Origin: Planctomycetota bacterium
GTDB lineage: Bacteria > Planctomycetota > GCA-002687715 > DRQF01
Direction of reading: 5' to 3'
Assembly (NCBI GenBank): GCA_011369445.1
Contig: DRQF01000122.1
Span: 1 to 47,810 of the forward strand
DNA length: 47,810 nt
Made by a program: the position numbers and the translations under genes. Under the pieces are notes generated by a model. The model was not told the DNA's origin, did no database searches, and was given only the letters and a program-made list of their open reading frames with translations. Of the stretch, positions 47,752 to 47,810 are shown piece after piece (within the stretch, counting starts at the first letter, position 1; every line of letters starts with the position of its first letter).

Positions 47752-47780
47752 CCTTCGCGGGGCGAGGGCGCCCCGGCTCC
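47752..47780. repeat. 29-nt repeat, copy B (palindromic GGGCGCCC core)
   Basis: CCTTCGCGGGGCGAGGGCGCCCCGGCTCC; direct-orientation match to copy A. Confidence 0.7.
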
Positions 47781-47810
47781 AGCAGAAAGGGCGCAGCGGC
47801 GAAGCTGGGA

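Overview
High-GC bacterial chromosomal window, about 40 protein-coding genes, mostly on the minus strand. The taxon is not determinable from sequence alone; content resembles Planctomycetota-like or deltaproteobacterial-like genomes (inference). Main blocks: (1) a lipoprotein-type methyltransferase, a methyltransferase-like gene and a nucleotidyltransferase/APH-kinase fusion; (2) a DUF481 outer-membrane protein and an EamA transporter; (3) a Gld-like ABC transporter operon (ATPase, permease, GldG-like, DUF4340), an acylphosphatase and a PQQ-type beta-propeller; (4) an ECF sigma / zf-HC2 anti-sigma with HEAT-like repeats / secretin-like duplicated protein / PspC operon; (5) a large exopolysaccharide locus (about 16.9-43.9 kb) whose genes match the exosortase-A (XrtA)-associated EPS set, but no exosortase, PEP-CTERM substrate, Wzx flippase or rfbC is visible; (6) accC/accB and moaC; (7) an Rpn-family (PD-(D/E)XK) nuclease gene bracketed by two copies of a palindromic repeat. 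The strongest oddities are a CpsD-like protein that lacks the Walker A lysine, the Walker B aspartate and every tyrosine; the repeat pair around the Rpn gene; a structured leader ahead of the EPS priming transferase; and the sigma/anti-sigma-HEAT/duplicated secretin-like operon. No tRNA, rRNA, CRISPR array or classical IS element was recognised. All family calls come from reading motifs; no database search was run.
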